From NCBI GenBank assembly GCA_963697695.1, contig OY969094.1, forward strand, positions 1,488,001 to 1,552,000: DNA of 64,000 nt, in the 5' to 3' direction. Below the pieces are notes generated by a model. The model was not told the origin of the DNA. It was given only the letters and a program-made list of their open reading frames with translations, and did no database searches. Below, in pieces: positions 1-8,245 of the stretch; position 1 is the first letter of the stretch; every line of letters starts with the position of its first letter. The DNA is from VRUE01 sp963697695. Its GTDB lineage: Bacteria > Actinomycetota > Thermoleophilia > Solirubrobacterales > 70-9. The translations under genes and the position numbers were made by a program.

Positions 1-208
1 CGTTGCCCTTCTGCTTGAGGACGACGGTCCGTTCGCCGACACAGCTCGAGTTGGCGGCTTTGACCTTGCCCTGGTAGCCGACGGCGCCAATCGTTACTTC
101 CGACTTGACGGTCTGGCCTGACATCGCCGCTCCGGCGGGAATCGCCGCCGGCGCCACGACGCCGACTGCTACCGCCAGTGCCGCCCCTGCCCATTTGGTT
201 CTGCTCAT
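1..208 (-). CDS. Secreted protein, N-terminal part only (runs off the window edge)
   Basis: Only the first 69 codons are present; the 3' end lies before base 1. Translation begins MSRTKWAGAALAVAVGVV and continues into an Ala/Pro-rich stretch ending near PAGAA, a typical Sec signal peptide. The exported part contains a single Cys in SSCVGERTVVLK. The start is supported by a strong Shine-Dalgarno AGGAGGG four bases upstream. The gene is divergent from the ccm/hem operon. I do not recognise the family. Confidence 0.7.
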   Translation of the reverse strand, partial: MSRTKWAGAALAVAVGVVAPAAIPAGAAMSGQTVKSEVTIGAVGYQGKVKAANSSCVGERTVVLKQKGN

Positions 209-262
209 TCGTCCCTCCTGTTGAGATGTGCCGCGGCAGCCTAGACCTTCAGAATCCCCGCG

Positions 263-931
263 GTGGAGCCCGGCCAGGCCACAGATCAACCGGCGCTCAG
301 CCTTGCCCGTCTGCGCCGCGACTACGGCGAACGTACGGCTCTCGATGGCATCGACCTCGAGCTGGGCTACGGCAAGACATTGCTGGTGCTGGGCCCCAAC
401 GGGGCCGGCAAGACGACCTTGCTGCGCATCCTCGCGACGCTGCTGCGGCCAAGCGGTGGCGAGGTGCGGGCGCTCGGTTGCCGGATCCCGAGCGAGGCCT
501 GGAAGCTGCGCGGCCGGATCGGCTTCCTCGGCCACGAGCCGCTGCTCTACCGCGACCTCAGCGGGCGCGAGAACATGCGCTTTCACGCCCGCCTGCACGG
601 GATCGGCGGCGAGGGCGCGGAGGCCCGCATCGATGAGCTGCTCGCCGCCACCGGGATGGAGCGGCGCGCCGACGAGCGCGTCGCCGAGCTCTCAGCAGGA
701 ATGCGCCAGCGCCTCGCAATCTGCCGCTGCGTCCTGCACGAGCCGCAGTTGCTGCTGCTCGACGAGCCCGACTCCAACCTCGACGCCGAGGGGCGCGAGC
801 TGGCCCGCGCACTGATCGGACCGGGCGGCGGCCGCACCCGCGTCATCGTCAGCCATGACCCCGAGCGCTTCCTGCCCGAGGCGGATCAGGTGCTGAGACT
901 CGAGGCCGGCGGCAGGGTGGTAGCTGCGTGA
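263..931 (+). CDS. ccmA: CcmA-like haem/cytochrome c maturation ABC exporter ATPase
   Basis: This 222-residue ABC ATPase powers the CcmAB(C) exporter needed for cytochrome c maturation at the membrane. Visible motifs are Walker A GPNGAGKT (residues 44-51), signature LSAGMRQRL and Walker B LLLLDEP. The start is GTG at 263. The stop overlaps the next start (GTGA), so it is translationally coupled to ccmB. The identity rests mainly on context: a CcmB-type permease and a CcmC-type protein follow immediately. An unrelated short ABC ATPase is the alternative but is unlikely in this setting. Confidence 0.85.
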   Translation: MEPGQATDQPALSLARLRRDYGERTALDGIDLELGYGKTLLVLGPNGAGKTTLLRILATLLRPSGGEVRALGCRIPSEAWKLRGRIGFLGHEPLLYRDLSGRENMRFHARLHGIGGEGAEARIDELLAATGMERRADERVAELSAGMRQRLAICRCVLHEPQLLLLDEPDSNLDAEGRELARALIGPGGGRTRVIVSHDPERFLPEADQVLRLEAGGRVVAA

Positions 932-1608
932 CTCCTTCCAGGCTCGCCTTCGCCACGATCCTTGGCAAGGATCTGCGCGCCGAGCTGCGCACGCTGCAGT
1001 CGCTGCCGGCGATGGCGCTGTTCGCCGTCACCACCTTCGTCATCTTCCGCTTCGGCCTCGACCGCACCGCCCTCTCCGGCAGCCTCGCCGCTGGGGTGCT
1101 CTGGGCAACGCTGCTCTTCGCCGCCCTGCTCGGCGTCAACCGCCTCTTCGTCGCCGAGCGCGAGGAGGGCGGCTTCGACGCGATCCGCCTCGCCCCGATC
1201 GACCGCACCGCACTCTTCGCTGCCAAGGCGACGGCGCTGTTCGCCTACCTGCTCGTGCTCGAGTTGGTGGTCGTCCCGATCTTCGCCCTCTTCTTCCTCG
1301 ATTCCGCCGCGGGGCTGCCCCCACTCGCCGCAGTTCTTCTCCTCACAGATGTCGGTCTCGCCGCCACCGGCACGCTGATCTCCTCGATGGCGGTCCATTC
1401 CCGCGCCCGCGACCTACTTGGACCGCTCGTCCTCCTGCCCTTGGTGGTGCCGCTGATGATCGCCGCGACCGGCGCCAGCGACCCGCTGCTCGGCCTGGGC
1501 GGTCCCAGTTACGAGCGCTTCGGCACCTGGCTGGCGGTGCTCGGGCTATACGATCTGATCTTCCTCCTGGTCGGATACGCGGTCTTCGACTTCCTCTTGG
1601 AGGACTAG
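928..1608 (+). CDS. ccmB: CcmB-like haem exporter membrane subunit
   Basis: A 226-residue protein with about six hydrophobic segments and few charged residues, the size expected for CcmB. It should form the membrane channel partner of the ATPase encoded just upstream. The GTG start at 928 overlaps the ccmA stop. The N-terminal part reads ATILGKDLRAELRTLQSL, which resembles the usual cytoplasmic N-terminus of CcmB proteins, and the C-terminus ends in a short acidic tail (FLLED). Next in the operon is ccmC after 31 bases. Confidence 0.85.
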   Translation: MTPSRLAFATILGKDLRAELRTLQSLPAMALFAVTTFVIFRFGLDRTALSGSLAAGVLWATLLFAALLGVNRLFVAEREEGGFDAIRLAPIDRTALFAAKATALFAYLLVLELVVVPIFALFFLDSAAGLPPLAAVLLLTDVGLAATGTLISSMAVHSRARDLLGPLVLLPLVVPLMIAATGASDPLLGLGGPSYERFGTWLAVLGLYDLIFLLVGYAVFDFLLED

Positions 1609-1639
1609 CCCGCCTCCCGCTCCGCACCGCGAGAAACGC

Positions 1640-2362
1640 ATGTACAGCAAAGGACTCAAGCCCCTCTCGATCGCGACCGTGGTCGCGATCGCCGCCGGCT
1701 TCTCGCTGGTCTTCTTCTACGCCCCGCTCGACGCCGACCAGGGCTTCGTCCAGAAGATCTTCTATCTGCACGTGCCGCTGGCGATCACGGCGCTGATCGG
1801 CTTCGTCGTCGGCGGCGTATTCGCGGTCATGCACCTGCGAAGCAGCGACCGGCGCTGGGACGCCTACTCCTACGTCTCGATCCACATGTCGGTGATCTTC
1901 GGCGTCGCCGTCCTGATCACCGGCTCGATCTGGGCCAAGGCCTCCTGGGGGCACTGGTGGGTCTGGGACGAGCCGACCCTGGTCAGCTTCCTGATCGTCT
2001 TCCTGCTCTACGCCACCTACTACCCCTTCCGCTACGCGATCGAGGACCCCGAGCGGCAGGCCCGCTACGCCTCAGTGTTCGCGGTGACCGCCGGCGCCTT
2101 CGTCCCGCTCAACTTCCTCGCTGTGCGACTCGCTGAGAGCCTCGTCCATCCGCGCGTCTTCGCCACCGCCAACGGCGGCCTGCCCGGGGACATGCGGCTG
2201 ACCTTCCTCGTCTGCCTGCTTGCGATGGCTCTTCTCTGGGTGACGCTGGTCAAGTTCGAGCTGACCGCGAAGAGCGCCTCGGGTCAGGTGAAGCGGCTGC
2301 GCCGGGCCCTCGACGCGCCCACGTCCGGCTCCTCGTCGCGGATCGCGCCGGAGGTGAGCTAA
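1640..2362 (+). CDS. ccmC: CcmC-like haem-handling membrane protein
   Basis: A 240-residue polytopic membrane protein with the tryptophan-rich haem motif GHWWVWDEP at about residues 104-112, the hallmark of the CcmC/CcmF/CcsA haem-handling superfamily. A His in FYLHVP (His44) and one in LVHPRVF are placed like the axial haem ligands of CcmC. The protein presents haem to the cytochrome c assembly machinery on the outer face of the membrane. The last codons overlap the next gene by one base (TAATG). Confidence 0.9.
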   Translation: MYSKGLKPLSIATVVAIAAGFSLVFFYAPLDADQGFVQKIFYLHVPLAITALIGFVVGGVFAVMHLRSSDRRWDAYSYVSIHMSVIFGVAVLITGSIWAKASWGHWWVWDEPTLVSFLIVFLLYATYYPFRYAIEDPERQARYASVFAVTAGAFVPLNFLAVRLAESLVHPRVFATANGGLPGDMRLTFLVCLLAMALLWVTLVKFELTAKSASGQVKRLRRALDAPTSGSSSRIAPEVS

Positions 2363-2583
2363 TGGACTTCCTGCCCCTCGCAGCCCCGGCCCTGCCGCTC
2401 GACGAGGCCGGCAAGTACGTCGCTGCCGCCTATCTCGTCTTCCTGGTCCTGCTCGTCGTCTACGTGGCGATCATGGCCGCCAAAGTGCAGCGGATCGAGC
2501 GGGAGCTGCGCGAGCTGGCGGGCTTCGCCGAGCAGCGCAACCGCGAGAACGAGGAGCAGGCACGTGAGGAGGTGAGCGCCTGA
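2362..2583 (+). CDS. Small CcmD-like single-span membrane protein
   Basis: 73 residues with one clear transmembrane helix (residues about 20-38, AAYLVFLVLLVVYVAIMAA) followed by a charged amphipathic tail rich in Arg and Glu. The size, topology and position directly after ccmC match CcmD, which stabilises the CcmABC complex. Sequence similarity in this family is weak, so the assignment is by architecture and synteny. It overlaps the genes on both sides by one base. Confidence 0.7.
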   Translation: MDFLPLAAPALPLDEAGKYVAAAYLVFLVLLVVYVAIMAAKVQRIERELRELAGFAEQRNRENEEQAREEVSA

Positions 2584-3920
2584 TGTCCGAGCTGCTGGCG
2601 CTCGGCGTCTCCCACAAGACTGCGCCGCTCGACCTGCGCGAGCGCCTCTCGCTGACCGAGGGGCGTGCCGTCGGCGCCCTGCGCGAGCTCACCGAGGCCG
2701 CCGGCATCCACGAGGCCGCGGCGATCTCGACCTGCAACCGCACCGAGCTCTACCTGGTCGTCTCCGACCCGGTCGAGGCGGAGTCGACGGCGCTCGGCGT
2801 GCTCACTCGCCAGGCCGAGATCCGCCCCACCGAGCTGCTCGGCCATCTCTACTCGCTGCGCTCCGGCGAGGCCGCGCGGCACCTCTTCCGCGTCACCGCC
2901 GGGCTCGACTCGATGATCGTCGGTGAGGCTGAGATCCAGGGCCAGGTCAAGCGCGCCTACGAGCTCGCCCTGGTCGAGGGTGGCACCGGGCCGATCCTCA
3001 ACCGCCTCTTCCGCGGCGCTCTCGCCGCCGGCGGCCGTGCCCGCGATGAGACCGGGATCAGTGAGAAGAACGTCTCGATCCCCTCGGTCGCGGTCGAGCT
3101 CGCCCGCCGCACCCTCGGTGACCTGGCGAAGCGGCGGGTGCTGGTGGTCGGTGCCGGCGAGACAGCCGAGCTACTCGCCCGCGCCCTGGTCAGCCGCGGC
3201 GTCTCCACCGTCTTCGTCGCCAACCGCCACTACGACCGTGCGATCGGCCTTGCCCAGCGCTTCGAGGGCAACGCGGTCCGCTTCGAGGAGCTGCCCGAGC
3301 AGCTCGAGCAGGCCGACATCGTCGTTTCCGCGACCAATTCGCCCCACCACATCGTCGAGCGCGACGAGCTCGAGCACGTGATGGCGAACCGCGAGGGGCG
3401 GCCGCTGCTGCTGGTCGACATCGCGGTGCCGCGCGACATCGAGCCCGAGTGCCGCGAGATCGCCGGGGTCACCCTGCACGACATCGACGACGTGCAGCAG
3501 ATAGTTGCCCGCAACACCGGTGGCCGCGAGGCCGAGGCGCGGCGGGCGGACCGCATCCTCGAGGCGGAGCAGGACCGCTTCGAGCGCTGGCTCGCCTCGC
3601 TCGAGGTGGTGCCGACGATCGCGTCGCTGCGCGAGCGGGCCGACGAGATCGTGCGCCGCGTGCTGGCCGAGAACGAGTCGCGCTGGGAGAGCCTCAGCGA
3701 GGCCGACCGCGAACGCTTGGAGACGATGGCGAAGGCGATCGCCTCCCGCCTCCTGCACGAGCCGACCCTGCGGATGAAGCGCTCCGCCGGCAGCGACGAG
3801 GCCTACCTCTACGTCAGCGCCCTGCGCGAGCTGTTCGGCCTCGACACCGAGACCGAGCCGGAGACGGAAAGCTCGTCCAACGTCACCGAGCTGCGCCGTA
3901 AAGGCCGCGAGTCGGCCTGA
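2583..3920 (+). CDS. hemA: Glutamyl-tRNA reductase
   Basis: 445 residues. It reduces glutamyl-tRNA(Glu) to glutamate-1-semialdehyde, the first committed step of C5 tetrapyrrole synthesis. The catalytic loop ISTCNRTELY is visible with Cys51. The substrate region GLDSMIVGEAEIQGQVK and the NADPH-binding stretch VLVVGAGETAELLARAL (about residue 178) follow, then the helical C-terminal dimerisation domain. The length is normal for the family. It is translationally coupled to the preceding small gene and sits six bases before hemC. Confidence 0.97.
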   Translation: MSELLALGVSHKTAPLDLRERLSLTEGRAVGALRELTEAAGIHEAAAISTCNRTELYLVVSDPVEAESTALGVLTRQAEIRPTELLGHLYSLRSGEAARHLFRVTAGLDSMIVGEAEIQGQVKRAYELALVEGGTGPILNRLFRGALAAGGRARDETGISEKNVSIPSVAVELARRTLGDLAKRRVLVVGAGETAELLARALVSRGVSTVFVANRHYDRAIGLAQRFEGNAVRFEELPEQLEQADIVVSATNSPHHIVERDELEHVMANREGRPLLLVDIAVPRDIEPECREIAGVTLHDIDDVQQIVARNTGGREAEARRADRILEAEQDRFERWLASLEVVPTIASLRERADEIVRRVLAENESRWESLSEADRERLETMAKAIASRLLHEPTLRMKRSAGSDEAYLYVSALRELFGLDTETEPETESSSNVTELRRKGRESA

Positions 3921-3926
3921 GCGCCA

Positions 3927-4814
3927 GTGGCGCTGCGCATCGCCACCCGCAGCAGCGCACTGGCCATGGCTCAAGCCAGCCAGGTTGCGGAGATGCTTGG
4001 GGGGGCCGAGCTGGTTGAGGTTTCTTCGGACGGGGAGCCGGGGGACAAGTCCCGCTTCGTGCGCGGGGTCGAGCGGGCGTTGCTTGCCGGCGAAGCGGAG
4101 ATCGGTGTCCACTCCGCCAAGGACCTGCCCGCCGAGCTGCCTGACGGGCTGGCGATCGCCGCAGTGCCGGCGCGCGAGGAGCCGGCCGACGTCTGGATCG
4201 GCACCGGTGCCTCGCTGGAGGACATCCCCAAGGGTGCGCGAGTCGGTACCGCCAGTCTGCGCCGCCGCGCCCAGCTCCTCGCTGCTCGTCCCGACCTGCG
4301 GGTGGGCGAGCTGCACGGCAACGTCGACACGCGGCTGCGGAAGCTTGCCGAGGGAGAGCTCGACGGGATCGTCCTCGCTGCCGCCGGCTTGCGGCGGCTG
4401 GGGCGCGAGGATGAGATCTCCTTCGCGATCCCAGCCGAGACGATGACCCCGGCCGCGGGTCAGGGCGCCCTCGTCCTCCAGGTCCGCGCCGACGATTCCG
4501 CGGCGGCCGAAGCCGCTGCGGAGCTCGGCGACGAGACCGCCCTGCGCGAGCTGACTGCCGAGCGTGCCGTCGTCTCCCTGCTCGACGCCACCTGCGCGAC
4601 CCCGATCGGCGTCCGTGCCCAGATCGACGGCGACCGCATCGTTGCCGACGCCTTCGTCGGCCTACCCGACGGCAGCGAGTGGCTCCGCGACCGGGTGGAG
4701 GACGAGGCGACGGAGCCGGCCGCGGTCGGGGCCTTCCTCGCCGAGCGCCTGCTCAGCGCCGGCGCCCGCGACCTCCTCGACCGCGCCGAGAAATGGCAGG
4801 GCTCTACCATCTGA
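3927..4814 (+). CDS. hemC: Porphobilinogen deaminase (hydroxymethylbilane synthase)
   Basis: 295 residues, GTG start. It polymerises four porphobilinogen molecules into hydroxymethylbilane. Family motifs: ALRIATRSSALA at the N-terminus, VHSAKDLP (about 61-68), GTASLRRRAQL, HGNVDTRL, and the dipyrromethane-cofactor cysteine in LLDATCATPIG (Cys223). The stop codon lies inside the spacer of the palindrome proposed as operator for the toxin-antitoxin pair that follows. Confidence 0.97.
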   Translation: MALRIATRSSALAMAQASQVAEMLGGAELVEVSSDGEPGDKSRFVRGVERALLAGEAEIGVHSAKDLPAELPDGLAIAAVPAREEPADVWIGTGASLEDIPKGARVGTASLRRRAQLLAARPDLRVGELHGNVDTRLRKLAEGELDGIVLAAAGLRRLGREDEISFAIPAETMTPAAGQGALVLQVRADDSAAAEAAAELGDETALRELTAERAVVSLLDATCATPIGVRAQIDGDRIVADAFVGLPDGSEWLRDRVEDEATEPAAVGAFLAERLLSAGARDLLDRAEKWQGSTI

Positions 4815-4820
4815 ATGGTA
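4805..4820. promoter_or_regulatory. Palindrome TACCAT-ctga-ATGGTA, candidate antitoxin operator and promoter
   Basis: A perfect 6+6 bp inverted repeat with a 4-base spacer that contains the hemC stop codon. Its right arm overlaps a TAGGAT box (4819-4824), which sits 7 bases before the ATG of the AbrB-type antitoxin, matching the leaderless promoter spacing seen elsewhere in this window. AbrB/MazE-type antitoxins normally bind a palindrome over their own promoter, so autoregulation is the natural reading. No binding data. Confidence 0.6.
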
Positions 4821-4831
4821 GGATCAATGCC

Positions 4832-5092
4832 ATGAACGTCACCATCGACAAGGCAGGCCGGCTCGTCGTCCCGAAGGAGATCCGCGACCGCATGGGCCTG
4901 CTCGCCGGCGACGAGCTCGAAATCGAGGAATTCAACGGCAAGATCGAGATCTCGAAGCCAAGTCAGGAACGAGAGTTGGTCGAAAACGAAAATGGCATTC
5001 TCACCTTTGCGCCAGATCCCACTCGGCCCCCTGTCACCCCAGAGCAGGTTCGCGAGGAACTCGAACGGTCTCGCGAGTGGCCGCGCGTTTAG
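4832..5092 (+). CDS. vapB: AbrB/SpoVT-type antitoxin (VapB-like)
   Basis: 86 residues. The N-terminus (NVTIDKAGRLVVPKEIRDRM, then GDELEIEE) is a textbook AbrB/SpoVT swapped-hairpin DNA-binding domain; the C-terminal half is charged and probably wraps the toxin. I start at ATG 4832 because a TAGGAT box lies 7 bases upstream and because the AbrB fold begins there; an in-frame longer start would read through hemC. The stop lies inside the toxin gene (16-base overlap), the usual antitoxin-toxin coupling. Confidence 0.9.
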   Translation: MNVTIDKAGRLVVPKEIRDRMGLLAGDELEIEEFNGKIEISKPSQERELVENENGILTFAPDPTRPPVTPEQVREELERSREWPRV

Positions 5093-5496
5093 TAACTCCC
5101 GATAGCTCGGTCTTGGTTGCGGGATCCATTCCCGAGCACACCTTTCATCAGCAGGCATTTGAGTTGCTTCCGCTGATTCGATCGAAGGGTCGCCTGATCG
5201 CTCACACGATGGCTGAGACCTTCTCGTCTCTTACTCGCCGTCCTGACCCTCACCCGTCGGCGCGTGTAACCCGATATCTGGGTCAGTTTCTGGAGCGACC
5301 GCCTATCAGTCTGCCGCCGGCGTCCTACTACAAGACCCTCGAGCGACTCGCCAGCAACGAAGTTCTCGGCGGCGCAGTCTACGACGGTCTGATCGCTGCC
5401 ACTGCTGAGCAGGCGGGTCTCCGCCTCTTGAGTTTTGACCGTCGCGCAGCGCGCACCTACGCCATGCTCGACGTGGACTACGAGATCTTGATTTGA
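5077..5496 (+). CDS. vapC: PIN-domain toxin ribonuclease (VapC-like)
   Basis: 139 residues with GTG start. The acidic PIN residues are in place: Asp9 (VTPDSSV), Glu47 (AETFSSL), Asp103 (VYDGLIAATA) and Asp121 (LLSFDRRA). VapC toxins cleave tRNA or rRNA when the antitoxin is degraded. It overlaps vapB upstream, and its stop overlaps the TTG start of cobA/hemD. The module is therefore embedded in a tetrapyrrole operon without a gap. Confidence 0.9.
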   Translation: MAARLVTPDSSVLVAGSIPEHTFHQQAFELLPLIRSKGRLIAHTMAETFSSLTRRPDPHPSARVTRYLGQFLERPPISLPPASYYKTLERLASNEVLGGAVYDGLIAATAEQAGLRLLSFDRRAARTYAMLDVDYEILI

Positions 5497-7019
5497 GCCC
5501 CGCCCGCCCCGAAGTCGTCTACCTCGTCGGTGCCGGTCCCGGCGACCCCGGGCTGATGACGGCGCGGGCGCTGGAGCTGATCGCCTCCGCCGACGCGATC
5601 TTTTACGACCGCCTGATCCCGCCGGGAGCGCTCGACGGCGCCCGCGATGACGCCGAGCGGGTCTACGTCGGCAAGGCGCCTGGGGCACCGGCCGTGCCGC
5701 AAGAGGAGATCGGCGAGCGATTGATCGAGGCCGCCAGGGCCGGCAAGAGCGTCGTGCGGCTGAAGGGGGGCGATCCGTTCGTCTTCGGCCGCGGCGGGGA
5801 GGAGGGCGAAGTGCTGCGCGCCGCGGGGGTCGAGTTCGAGGTGGTTCCGGGCGTCACCGCCGGCGTTGCGGCAACCGCTTATGCCGGGATCCCGGTCACC
5901 CACCGCGACGATGCCTCCGCGGTTGCCTTCGTCACCGGCCACGAGGATCCGGAGAAGGAAGAGAGCGCGCTCGACTGGGAGGCGCTGGCCCGCTTCCCCG
6001 GCACCCTCGTCTTCTACATGGGGGTGAAACGACTCGCTGCCAACGCGGCGGCGCTCGTCGAGGCCGGGCGCGACCCCGACGAGCCCGCCGCCGCGGTCGA
6101 GCGCGGCACGATGGATGGACAGCGAACCGTCGTCGCCACCCTCGGCACGCTCGCCGAGACGGTCGAGCGAGAGGGCATCGGCGCGCCGGCGCTGATCGTG
6201 GTCGGGCGGGTCGTGGAGCGGCGCGAGTCGCTCGCCTGGCTCGAGCGCCGCCCCCTGCACGGACGCCGCGTCGTCGTCACCCGTGCCCGCGCCCAGGCAA
6301 GTGGCCTTGCCTCCACCCTGCGCGCGCTCGGTGCCGAGGTGGTCGAGCTGCCGGCGATCCGGATCGAGCCGCGGCTGGAGAGCGAGGAGGTCAGCCGCGC
6401 CGTCGACTCGATCCACTCCTACGCGCTGGTCTGCCTGACCAGCCCCAACGGGGTGCGGCTGCTCTTCGCGGCGCTGGAGAAAGCAGGCCTCGATGCCCGG
6501 GCGCTCGCCAACGCGACGGTCGCCGCAATCGGCCCCGGCACGGCGCGGGTGCTGGCCGAGAACGGCATCGCCGCCGACATAGTCCCCGAGCGCTTCGTCG
6601 CCGAGGCCTTGGTCGAGGCGCTCGCGCCGGTCGAGGTCGCCGACCGCCCCGTCCTCGTCGCCCGCGCCGCCGAGGCCCGCGACGTCCTTCCCGACGCACT
6701 GCGCGAGCGCGGCGCCAAGGTCGACGTGGTGGCCGTGTATGAGACCGTCCGCGAGCAGCCGGAGCCGGAGCAGATCGAGGCGGCCCAGAACGCCGACTAC
6801 GTCACCTTCACCTCCTCCTCGACCGTGCGCAACCTGACCGATGCGCTCGGCGAGCGCTTCCCCGGCGTCGCCCGCATCGTCTCGATCGGCCCCGTCACCA
6901 CTGAGGCGATCCGCGCCGCGGGGCTCGAGGTCCAGGTCGAAGCGACTCGCCACGACGTCGACGGCCTGGTCGCGGCGCTGCTGCGCGACGCCTCGAGCCG
7001 AGCGACCGACTCTCGCTAG
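5493..7019 (+). CDS. cobA/hemD: Fused uroporphyrinogen-III C-methyltransferase / uroporphyrinogen-III synthase
   Basis: 508 residues. The N-terminal half (about 1-245) is a SUMT/CobA methyltransferase: VYLVGAGPGDPGLMTARAL, the glycine-rich RLKGGDPFVFGRGGEE and VPGVTAGVAATAYAGIPVTHR. The C-terminal half (about 255-500) is a HemD-type synthase with TSPNGVRLLF and the late TFTSSSTVRNL motif. It makes uroporphyrinogen III and directs part of it to sirohaem/cobalamin. The start is TTG at 5493, overlapping the vapC stop. The stop overlaps by three bases the stop of the convergent gene. Confidence 0.95.
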   Translation: MSPARPEVVYLVGAGPGDPGLMTARALELIASADAIFYDRLIPPGALDGARDDAERVYVGKAPGAPAVPQEEIGERLIEAARAGKSVVRLKGGDPFVFGRGGEEGEVLRAAGVEFEVVPGVTAGVAATAYAGIPVTHRDDASAVAFVTGHEDPEKEESALDWEALARFPGTLVFYMGVKRLAANAAALVEAGRDPDEPAAAVERGTMDGQRTVVATLGTLAETVEREGIGAPALIVVGRVVERRESLAWLERRPLHGRRVVVTRARAQASGLASTLRALGAEVVELPAIRIEPRLESEEVSRAVDSIHSYALVCLTSPNGVRLLFAALEKAGLDARALANATVAAIGPGTARVLAENGIAADIVPERFVAEALVEALAPVEVADRPVLVARAAEARDVLPDALRERGAKVDVVAVYETVREQPEPEQIEAAQNADYVTFTSSSTVRNLTDALGERFPGVARIVSIGPVTTEAIRAAGLEVQVEATRHDVDGLVAALLRDASSRATDSR

Positions 7020-7471
7020 TCGCCGATCGGGGGAGCACCGGCCTCGGCGATCCCTGCCCGCTCCATCTCGAGGCACGCATCGGCGACGAGCTGGGTGTCG
7101 AGGTAGGCGTGGAAGCTACGCACCTTGCCCCAGCGCAGGTGTATCCAGTGGGCGCCCTCGTTCTCATAGCTCTCCCCCACCGCGGGCTGGAGGGTCGCGC
7201 GCCACTGCACCGCAACCCAGGTGCTCCACGGCCAGCCGCGGGAGACGACACGGTGCACCTCGAACGTGTGCACCGGAAAGAGCCGGCCGAGGCGTTCGAA
7301 CCAGCGCTCGACAGCGGCGCGCGTATGACGCTCCCCACCTAGGGGGTGCCGTCCCGGGAAGACGTGCCACACGTCCTCGGCCAGACCCGCGGTGGCCGCC
7401 TGCCACTCGCCGTCGCTGAGCCGGTCGAACATCTCCCTCGTGCGCCGCCTGACGATCTGGTGGTATGGCAT
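7016..7471 (-). CDS. SnoaL-like / NTF2-fold protein
   Basis: 151 residues with the cone-fold pattern of SnoaL/ketosteroid-isomerase-like proteins: N-terminal helices (RRTREMFDRLSDGEWQAATA), VWHVFPG, a middle helix (AAVERWFERLGRLFP), then three long strands (FEVHRVVSRGWPWSTWVAVQW, HWIHLRWGKVRSFHAYLD). These proteins are small-molecule enzymes or unannotated binding proteins; no substrate can be inferred. It is convergent with cobA/hemD, with stop codons overlapping, and divergent from birA. Confidence 0.75.
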   Translation of the reverse strand: MPYHQIVRRRTREMFDRLSDGEWQAATAGLAEDVWHVFPGRHPLGGERHTRAAVERWFERLGRLFPVHTFEVHRVVSRGWPWSTWVAVQWRATLQPAVGESYENEGAHWIHLRWGKVRSFHAYLDTQLVADACLEMERAGIAEAGAPPIGD

Positions 7472-7546
7472 CCGCGTGCATCTGAGCAGACGCGAACACG
7501 ATCGGCAACAGGTTTCGGGAGACCTGTCGCCACGGCCGAGTCGGCG

Positions 7547-8245
7547 ATGAGCTTCGGCTGCCCCCACCGGCACTACCGGGTCACCGACTCGACCAACACT
7601 CGGGCTCGCGAGCTGGCCGAGGCCGGCGCCCCCGGCGGCACCGTCGTCACCGCCGCCGAACAGACCGAAGGGCGGGGGCGCCAGGGGCGGGTCTGGACCG
7701 CGCCCGACGGCAAGGCCCTGCTCTACTCGGCGATCCTCCGTCTCCTCGACGAGCGCCATCTGCTGTTGCCACTCTCGGTCCCGCTGGCGGTCTGCGCGAC
7801 CGCGGAGCAGCTCGTCCCCGGAACCGAGTGCAAGGTCAAGTGGCCCAACGATGTCTGGGTGGAGGAACGAAAGCTCGCCGGCATCCTGATCGAGGCCAAG
7901 CCACAGGACGGCTGGGCGGTGATCGGCGTCGGACTCAATCTGGCGATCGAGCCGCACGAGTTCCCGCCCGACCTGCGCCACCCTGCGATTTCGCTCGGCG
8001 GCGGCATCACACCCGAACAGGCGCGCAGCGCGCTCGACGCCCAGCTCACCAGCTGGGCATACGCAGAAGAGGGCGAGATCCTCGCGGAGTGGCGACGCCG
8101 CGACGCCCTGCGGGGCCGCGAGATCGCCTGGGAGGAAGGCTCAGGAGTCGCCGGCGGAATCGACGACCGCGGCAACCTCGTCGTCGCCGTCCCCGGCGGT
8201 GGAAGCGTCAGCCTCGGTGCCGGCGAGGTCCAGCTCCGCCTCTGA
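7547..8245 (+). CDS. birA: Biotin--[acetyl-CoA-carboxylase] ligase, short form
   Basis: 232 residues. It attaches biotin to the carboxyl-carrier protein of acyl-CoA carboxylases. The biotinyl-AMP loop GRGRQGRVW (42-50), KWPNDVW and KLAGILIEAK are clear, and a small C-terminal SH3-like cap follows. There is no N-terminal helix-turn-helix, so it is a class I enzyme that does not act as a repressor. The start at 7547 is where the family usually begins. Its last 105 bases overlap the 3' end of the convergent helicase gene. Confidence 0.93.
   Translation: MSFGCPHRHYRVTDSTNTRARELAEAGAPGGTVVTAAEQTEGRGRQGRVWTAPDGKALLYSAILRLLDERHLLLPLSVPLAVCATAEQLVPGTECKVKWPNDVWVEERKLAGILIEAKPQDGWAVIGVGLNLAIEPHEFPPDLRHPAISLGGGITPEQARSALDAQLTSWAYAEEGEILAEWRRRDALRGREIAWEEGSGVAGGIDDRGNLVVAVPGGGSVSLGAGEVQLRL

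Noticed and set aside
5478..7076. 532-residue minus-strand open frame opposite cobA/hemD
   Set aside because: It is the antisense shadow of a gene with unmistakable CobA and HemD motifs; its composition (Asp/Gly/Arg-rich) is the usual mirror of GC-rich coding DNA.
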